Source of the DNA: an uncultured Lachnospiraceae bacterium
GTDB lineage: Bacteria > Bacillota_A > Clostridia > Lachnospirales > Lachnospiraceae
Assembly: GCA_910585655.1 (NCBI GenBank)
Contig: CAJUFW010000046.1
Span: 9,543-19,940 of the forward strand
Length of the DNA: 10,398 nt
Direction: 5' to 3'
This document shows, piece by piece, positions 6,782-10,398 of this stretch. The position numbers and the translations under genes were made by a program. The first letter of the stretch is position 1, and each line of letters starts with the position of its first letter. The notes beneath the pieces are model-generated. The model was not told where the DNA came from. It ran no database searches and saw only the letters and a list, made by a program, of their open reading frames with translations.

Positions 6782-6810
6782 GTAAAGCAGTATCGCTTAT
6801 GCAGCCTGCC
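6765..6810 (+). terminator. Large inverted repeat after cca: terminator or operator
   Basis: GGCAGGCT-A-CATAAG (6765-6779) faces CTTATG-C-AGCCTGCC (6796-6810): 14 pairs with one A/C mismatch and a 16-base loop, followed by TTTG. In a cca transcript it could act as a weak terminator. Its left arm overlaps the -10 of the candidate promoter for the next gene, so an operator role is also possible. Confidence 0.45.
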
Positions 6811-6837
6811 TTTGCTGTAGGAATGTAACAAGACTGT

Positions 6838-6844
6838 GGGAGGG
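6838..6844 (+). promoter_or_regulatory. Ribosome binding site deciding the CotS-like start
   Basis: GGGAGGG lies 6 nt before the in-frame TTG at 6851. The upstream in-frame GTG at 6836 overlaps this site and has no Shine-Dalgarno sequence of its own, so TTG is preferred. Confidence 0.65.
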
Positions 6845-6850
6845 ATTGCG

Positions 6851-7852
6851 TTGGAGGAACGAGTCGAGGATGTACTACGAGGCTATGAGTTGGAAATATT
6901 GCGTGCTTATCGGGTAAGGGGAGCCTATTTACTGGAGACAAGGCAGGGAACTTATCTTTATAAAAGCTATCATGGAACGGAAACAAGAGCCGGCTATGAG
7001 GCGGCGATACAAGGCTGCCTGGAGGAGCGTGGTTTTCCGTTGGTAGATCGTTATTTGGCAAACCGAGAGGGAGAGTTTTTAAGTTATGACGTAATGGGAG
7101 AGGCGCATGTTGTAAAACGGTGGTTTATAGGGGAGGAGTGCAGTCTGCGGGAGCAAAAGGACGTCCGTCTGGCTGCCGGGAGACTGGCTGAGCTTCATAC
7201 TGCGATGAAAGGACTGCGATCGGATCTGCCCTTTGAGGTAAAGCCACGGGACTCTCATATGGAGGAGCTGCAAAGAAGGCATCTGCGGGAACTGCAGCGA
7301 ATCAAGACCTACATACGGAACAAACGGGATCGGAATCCGTTTGAAACCCGTTATCTGCAATGCGCGGATGCTTTGTATTTGCAGGGAGAGGAAGCGGCGG
7401 AATTTCTATCCCGTCAAAATCCGGGTCAGCTTGAAGCACAGGCAGAGAGAGAAGGAGATTTTGCGCATGGAAGCTATACATACCATAACTTGATACTGCA
7501 AAAAAACGGCGCGGCAGTAGTACAGTATGACAAAAGCTGGCTGGGATTGCAGTTATTGGATCTTTATTACCTGCTACGTAAGACTTTGGAGAAAAATGAC
7601 TGGAATCTGGAAGCAGGAGAATGGGTTATGGAGGGCTATCAGGAAGCGCGCTCTTTGGCACGAGAGGAACGACAGATTTTATACGCCCTTTTATGGTTTC
7701 CAGACAAATTTTGGAAAATTGCCAACTCTTATTACAACGGGAAAAAATCGCGTATTCCAGGCAGAAACCTGGTGAAGCTGGAGGAGTTTTTAGGACAGGA
7801 AGAGAAACGGGAACAGTTTTTAAGCCAGGGAAGGTATCGGATTTTTTCTTAA
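6851..7852 (+). CDS. CotS/APH-like kinase-fold protein, probably spore-coat related, with degenerate catalytic loop
   Basis: 333 residues from TTG 6851 (338 from the less likely GTG at 6836). The layout is that of the CotS/YutH family of aminoglycoside-phosphotransferase-like proteins found in the coats of spore formers. It has an N-lobe with the ATP-site lysine in GTYLYKSYHG (Lys38), a hinge-like segment, an RLAELHTAM helix, and a C-lobe with HGSYTYHNLIL (His206 to Asn213) and YDKSWLGLQLLDLYYLLRK (Asp227). The usual Brenner motif is HGDxxxxN. Here Asp is replaced by Ser208, so the catalytic base is missing although Asn213 and the metal-binding Asp227 remain. It may be a pseudokinase with a structural role. 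There is no signal peptide or membrane segment. A candidate sporulation-type promoter lies upstream. The CotS family assignment comes from motif order and overall look, not from a database search. Confidence 0.75.
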   Translation: MEERVEDVLRGYELEILRAYRVRGAYLLETRQGTYLYKSYHGTETRAGYEAAIQGCLEERGFPLVDRYLANREGEFLSYDVMGEAHVVKRWFIGEECSLREQKDVRLAAGRLAELHTAMKGLRSDLPFEVKPRDSHMEELQRRHLRELQRIKTYIRNKRDRNPFETRYLQCADALYLQGEEAAEFLSRQNPGQLEAQAEREGDFAHGSYTYHNLILQKNGAAVVQYDKSWLGLQLLDLYYLLRKTLEKNDWNLEAGEWVMEGYQEARSLAREERQILYALLWFPDKFWKIANSYYNGKKSRIPGRNLVKLEEFLGQEEKREQFLSQGRYRIFS

Positions 7853-7890
7853 ATTACTAAAAATTTACTGCGATTTCTTAGGATATAAGC

Positions 7891-7919
7891 TTGTCAAAGG
7901 AGGGGGTATACGCTATAAT
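7891..7919 (+). promoter_or_regulatory. Near-consensus sigma-A promoter for the PEGA/PrcB-like pair
   Basis: TTGTCA (7891-7896, 5/6), exactly 17 bp, TATAAT (7914-7919, 6/6). The start falls near 7926, with a leader of about 47 nt containing AAGGAG at 7960-7965, 7 nt before the ATG. Confidence 0.85.
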
Positions 7920-7972
7920 ATCCGGAGAGATAGGAAATAAGCAAGGGTAGGAAGATACGAAGGAGCGATAGG

Positions 7973-9544
7973 ATGAAGAAAAAAAAGGGACTGGGGAAAT
8001 GGTTTCCGGTGATGCTTTTGGTGCTGATGACAGTCGCGGCAGTCGCGACAGGGATTCATGCGGCAGGCGTGGCAAAGAGCAAGAAGCCGTCCCCTGTACC
8101 AAAGCCAGGCGGGACGGGTGCAGAGCAAAAACCTGGAAAAACAGAAGGAAACGGATCGGAAATAACTCCTAAGGGCGATCCGGTACTGGGTGTGTTGCGT
8201 AAGGTGGACGGAGAACAAAAAACGGTAACGGTGTATCAGATAGGGAAGATGGAAGAGGTAGAGTTTTCCTATAACGGGGCGACGGAAGTGTTGACGCGGT
8301 ATGGGAGCAGGGCTACCATGCTCCAGCTTTCCCCAGGGATGATCGTACAGACGATTTGCAAAGAAGGAAGCGATCGCCTTACTTATATCCGAGAGGATGA
8401 CGAAAGCTGGGTATACAAAGGGATTATCAATTTGGAGATAGACAAGGCGAATTATTCGATGTCGATTGGTGATCAGAATTATCAATATGACGACCAGATT
8501 ACCATAGTCAATCAAAACGAACTTGTGGATTTGCTGGATCTTTCGGAAAAAGATGTACTGACGGCTCGCGGAGTGGATGGGAAAATCTATTCCCTGGAGG
8601 TAACAGTCGGGCATGGGATGTTGGAATTTGCCCATTACGAGGACTTTGTAGGCGGCTCTATTGAAGTAGGATACGAAGTATTTGACCAGATCAAAGAAGA
8701 TATGGCGTATGTGCTGCGGGAAGGCAGCTACAAGCTGTTTATGAAGACCGGCAAGCTGGAAGTCAATAAATATATTACGATTACCCGCGGTGAAACGGTT
8801 GTCGTGGATTTGAATGAATACCGGAACGAAGTAGGCAAAAGCGGTCAGGTGACATTTGTTTTAAACCCGAAAAATGCTGAGCTGTATTTGGACAATAAAT
8901 TAGTAGAGACAAAAGAACCTGTGGAACTAGGCTATGGAGATTATATTTTGGAAGTACGATGCGAGGGCTATGAGACTTGCTCCCGTCTGCTTTCGGTTTC
9001 TATGCCGACACAGACCATTCGTATTGATTTGGCTGACAGCTCGACCAATACCTCAGATGGTTCCTTATCTGATTTGAACCCAGATGGATCCGGCTCCGAA
9101 GGCAATGATAATTCGGGCGGCGGAACCGGTTCAGACTTTAATCCATCAGACGACAGAGAGGATGAGAACCCAGATGAAGACGAACTGGATGATGATTGGG
9201 AAAATGAGGATGATATCATTGAGATTGGCGATGAGGATACTTCTGACGAGGTAGATGACCCAGATGATTCCGATAGCTCAAATGATGTGTCCGGAGACGA
9301 TTCTGGCGCCAATAAAGGGGAAGTAATGCCAGGTTTGTATATCATGGTACAAAAGCCTGAGGGAGCTTCTGTTTACTTTGACGGCACCTATGTAGGAGTG
9401 GCGCCCGTGCAGATGGACAAGGTGACAGGGGAGCATCAGATTACTCTGCGCCGGGACGGTTATATCAGTAAAACTTATACAATTGAAGTAGAAAAAGACA
9501 GCGATAACGCGGTTTACAGTTTCCCGAACCTGACAAAGGAGTAA
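7973..9544 (+). CDS. Membrane-anchored protein with two PEGA domains and an acidic linker
   Basis: 523 residues. The N-terminus (KKKKGLGK followed by a hydrophobic stretch at about 10-31, no lipobox Cys) is an uncleaved anchor or a signal peptide, so the rest should lie outside the membrane. A Pro/Lys/Gly-rich spacer (about 33-65) leads to an uncharacterised, probably beta-rich region (about 66-285). This includes repeated strand pairs such as GVLRKVDGEQKTVTVY and YKGIINLEIDKANYSM. A first, diverged PEGA domain covers about 290-345 (LNPKNAELYLDNKLVETKEPVELGYGDY-type pattern). A Ser/Asp/Glu/Gly-rich linker of about 95 residues follows. A classical C-terminal PEGA domain starts near 455 and contains PEGASVYFDGTYVGVAPV (from residue 462). 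PEGA domains are small surface beta-sandwiches often found in envelope proteins; their ligand is generally unknown. It heads a probable operon with the downstream lipoprotein (67-nt gap, no terminator seen). No enzymatic motif is visible. Confidence 0.8.
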   Translation: MKKKKGLGKWFPVMLLVLMTVAAVATGIHAAGVAKSKKPSPVPKPGGTGAEQKPGKTEGNGSEITPKGDPVLGVLRKVDGEQKTVTVYQIGKMEEVEFSYNGATEVLTRYGSRATMLQLSPGMIVQTICKEGSDRLTYIREDDESWVYKGIINLEIDKANYSMSIGDQNYQYDDQITIVNQNELVDLLDLSEKDVLTARGVDGKIYSLEVTVGHGMLEFAHYEDFVGGSIEVGYEVFDQIKEDMAYVLREGSYKLFMKTGKLEVNKYITITRGETVVVDLNEYRNEVGKSGQVTFVLNPKNAELYLDNKLVETKEPVELGYGDYILEVRCEGYETCSRLLSVSMPTQTIRIDLADSSTNTSDGSLSDLNPDGSGSEGNDNSGGGTGSDFNPSDDREDENPDEDELDDDWENEDDIIEIGDEDTSDEVDDPDDSDSSNDVSGDDSGANKGEVMPGLYIMVQKPEGASVYFDGTYVGVAPVQMDKVTGEHQITLRRDGYISKTYTIEVEKDSDNAVYSFPNLTKE

Positions 9545-9611
9545 CAGTTCCGCAGGAATATCTGAACCGATTTCTTCATACATTGGTAAAAACAGAGGAT
9601 TAGGAGAGGAT

Positions 9612-10022
9612 ATGAGAAGAATACTGTTGCTCTGTCTGCTGTCTGTGGCAGCGATCGGTCTGCTGTCGGGATGCAGTCTGAAAAAGGAGGCAACCGAAAA
9701 GACGGCAGATTTGGATTTTACGATAGTAGCCGACCAGGATATCCCAAAAGAGTTTCAAAGCGTTCTGGAAGAGAAAAAGCAGAACCCGATGACGCTGACG
9801 TTTTTGGCTCAGGACGGACTATACCTGGCGGTAGGTTATGGGACGCAAAAGACGACCGGCTATAGTATCGGAGTAGAAGCCTTATACCTGACGGAAAACG
9901 GGATTTGCCTGGATACCACGTTGATTGGTCCGGCAAAGGGGGAAAAGGTGACAGAGACAGAAAGCTGGCCGTATATTGTGATTAAAACGGAACGCCGGGA
10001 AGAGGATGTGACGTTTCAGTAG
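9612..10022 (+). CDS. Small lipoprotein with PrcB_C-like domain
   Basis: 136 residues; ATG follows AGGAGAGG (GGAG 5 nt away). The N-terminus is a lipoprotein signal: RR, a hydrophobic core, then LLSGC with Cys21 as the lipid-anchored residue. The mature part, about 115 residues, has the pattern of the PrcB C-terminal domain (a domain first named from a spirochaete protease-complex subunit): a FLAQDGLYLAVGYGTQKTTGYSIGV core, then an ICLDTTLIGP strand and SWPYIVIKTER near the end. In many Firmicutes such proteins are uncharacterised surface lipoproteins. The family call is from the 'G-x-x-x-T-x-G-Y-x-I-x-V ... P-Y-x-V-I-K' signature only. It lies 67 nt after the PEGA gene and is probably co-transcribed, which suggests a joint envelope function. 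The stop is TAG. Confidence 0.75.
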   Translation: MRRILLLCLLSVAAIGLLSGCSLKKEATEKTADLDFTIVADQDIPKEFQSVLEEKKQNPMTLTFLAQDGLYLAVGYGTQKTTGYSIGVEALYLTENGICLDTTLIGPAKGEKVTETESWPYIVIKTERREEDVTFQ

Positions 10023-10032
10023 GAAAAGTTTA

Positions 10033-10054
10033 ATAAAATGATATATCATTTTAT
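10033..10054 (+). terminator. Perfect 22-bp AT-rich palindrome after the lipoprotein gene
   Basis: ATAAAATGATA (10033-10043) is followed directly by its exact reverse complement (10044-10054). It sits 11 bases after the stop codon. It could end the PEGA/PrcB-like transcript, but it has only two G-C pairs and no U-tract beyond its own T-run. A regulator-binding site is an alternative. Confidence 0.35.
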
Positions 10055-10181
10055 GACTCATGCTCCTCCTTTTGGGCGAAAAAAAGACGCATGATTTACA
10101 TTTACTGTTTCATATATTTAAGCCATAAAGGAATTTATTAAAAAAATATACCTGACTAGGAAGAATAAGAGCAAAAATTTC

Positions 10182-10210
10182 TTGCTTCTTATGGCTGGAT
10201 ATGTTATAGT
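10182..10210 (+). promoter_or_regulatory. Promoter of the plus-strand small RNA (candidate antitoxin)
   Basis: TTGCTT (10182-10187), 17-bp spacer, TATAGT (10205-10210), with TGT directly before it (extended -10). No plus-strand coding frame follows. A strong terminator lies about 100 bases downstream, so the product is most likely a short untranslated RNA starting near 10217. Confidence 0.65.
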
Positions 10211-10227
10211 AAATATAGAAAAGGGAA

Positions 10228-10249
10228 AGCCATAGAAGTGGCTCTACCC
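10228..10249 (-). terminator. Candidate terminator of the toxin mRNA
   Basis: On the minus strand, GGG...AGCCA, loop CTTCTA, TGGCT...CCC is followed by TTTTCTAT. It lies just inside the 5' end of the plus-strand RNA, so the two transcripts would be complementary over nearly the whole small RNA. The inner stem is only 5 bp, so this is tentative. Confidence 0.4.
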
Positions 10250-10285
10250 CATTTCATAAACGACTAAAACCCTCCGAAAGGGGTA

Positions 10286-10326
10286 AGCCGTCAACTATTT
10301 GTGGTAGTTGGCGGCTATTTTCTTTT
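10286..10326 (+). terminator. Intrinsic terminator of the plus-strand small RNA
   Basis: AGCCGTCAACTA (10286-10297), 7-base loop, TAGTTGGCGGCT (10305-10316): a 12-pair stem with one G-U wobble, followed by ATTTTCTTTT. On the minus strand the wobble becomes a C/A mismatch and no T-run follows, so the signal is oriented to the plus strand. The right arm contains the complement of the toxin stop codon (10315-10317). Confidence 0.8.
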
Positions 10327-10398
10327 GTCCTTAAGAATCTGATAAAGCAGACTAATAAGGGCAACAATGAATGTGCAGAATAGTAATAAATCCTGATA
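10315..10398 (-). CDS. Short hydrophobic peptide, holin-like toxin type, 5' end beyond the window
   Basis: Minus-strand frame from the right edge to TAG at 10317-10315: 27 residues visible plus the stop. The visible part is Tyr-Gln-Asp, one transmembrane stretch (LLLFCTFIVALISLLYQIL), then a basic tail KDKRK. A single membrane helix with a short Lys/Arg tail and total size around 30 residues is the form of the 'putative holin-like toxin' peptides annotated in Firmicutes. These resemble type I toxins such as TxpA that depolarise or damage the membrane when over-produced. The start codon and ribosome binding site lie to the right of the window. The family call rests on the hydrophobic pattern and on the overlapping antisense RNA gene. 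Confidence 0.65.
   Translation of the reverse strand, partial: YQDLLLFCTFIVALISLLYQILKDKRK

Larger units (their letters stand above)
10023..10216. other. AT-rich intergenic segment before the toxin-antitoxin locus
   Basis: Contains the 22-bp palindrome (10033-10054), a short inverted repeat TCATGC/GCATGA with arms in the 10057-10096 stretch, and A/T-rich sequence. No gene is convincing here. The plus-strand promoter of the small RNA lies at its right end (10182-10210). Confidence 0.5.
10217..10326 (+). ncRNA. Candidate antisense RNA antitoxin, about 110 nt
   Basis: Bounded by an extended -10 promoter (start near 10217) and a terminator hairpin with a U-rich tail (10286-10326). It can form a 5' hairpin, AGCCA/TGGCT (10228-10243), a small CCCT/AGGG hairpin in the middle, and the terminator stem. 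Its last ~12 bases are complementary to the end and stop codon of the minus-strand hydrophobic peptide gene, and the rest to that gene's presumed 3' untranslated region. This convergent, tail-overlapping arrangement is that of the known TxpA/RatA type I system of Bacillus subtilis. The RNA itself is inferred, not observed. Confidence 0.6.

Noticed and set aside
9890..10074. Minus-strand small ORF starting near 10064 behind AAAGGAGG
   Set aside because: The Shine-Dalgarno match is good but only about 3 nt from the ATG, and the frame mostly runs antisense through the PrcB_C-like gene with no recognisable product. The TCCTCCTTTT on the plus strand looks coincidental.

Overview
The window looks like a chromosomal segment from an anaerobic, spore-forming, low-to-moderate-GC Firmicute, most likely a Lachnospiraceae (Clostridium cluster XIVa) relative. 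This rests on strong AGGAGG-type ribosome binding sites, sigma-A-like promoters, Gram-positive lipoprotein signal peptides, a CotS-type spore-coat kinase-like gene, a bacterial CCA-adding enzyme with a C-terminal HD domain, and a short membrane peptide resembling the holin-like toxins of this group. No taxon can be fixed from the sequence alone.

Layout. (1) 1-1176, minus strand: a long Sel1/TPR-like repeat protein whose 3' end lies beyond the left edge; its last ~200 visible bases are much richer in GC than the rest. (2) 1177-1484: divergent intergenic region with a minus-strand promoter, a plus-strand -10 box and a small leader hairpin. (3) 1485-3212: a large lipid-anchored extracellular solute-binding protein with no permease genes beside it. 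(4) 3211-3448: two copies of a structured repeat, one short and one carrying a 62-base hairpin insert, separated by another hairpin. (5) 3471-5207: a cytoplasmic GH5-like glycoside hydrolase, probably read from the solute-binding-protein transcript through the repeats. (6) A terminator, then a promoter and cca (5315-6715). (7) A large inverted repeat overlapping a sporulation-type promoter candidate, then a CotS/APH-like kinase-fold protein (6851-7852) lacking the usual catalytic Asp. (8) A near-consensus promoter and a probable two-gene operon: a membrane-anchored protein with two PEGA domains (7973-9544) and a small PrcB_C-like lipoprotein (9612-10022). (9) 10023-10398: a perfect 22-bp palindrome and what looks like a type I toxin-antitoxin locus. 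This has a convergent ~110-nt plus-strand RNA with its own promoter and terminator, overlapping the 3' end of a minus-strand gene for a short hydrophobic peptide cut by the right edge.

Functionally, genes 3 and 5 suggest capture of a glycan or oligosaccharide outside the cell and its hydrolysis inside, with the permease encoded elsewhere. cca is housekeeping (tRNA 3'-end maturation). The CotS-like, PEGA and PrcB_C-like proteins point to spore or envelope functions that cannot be specified further. The strongest candidates for something undescribed are the structured repeat pair at 3211-3448 and the convergent toxin/antisense-RNA locus at the right edge.
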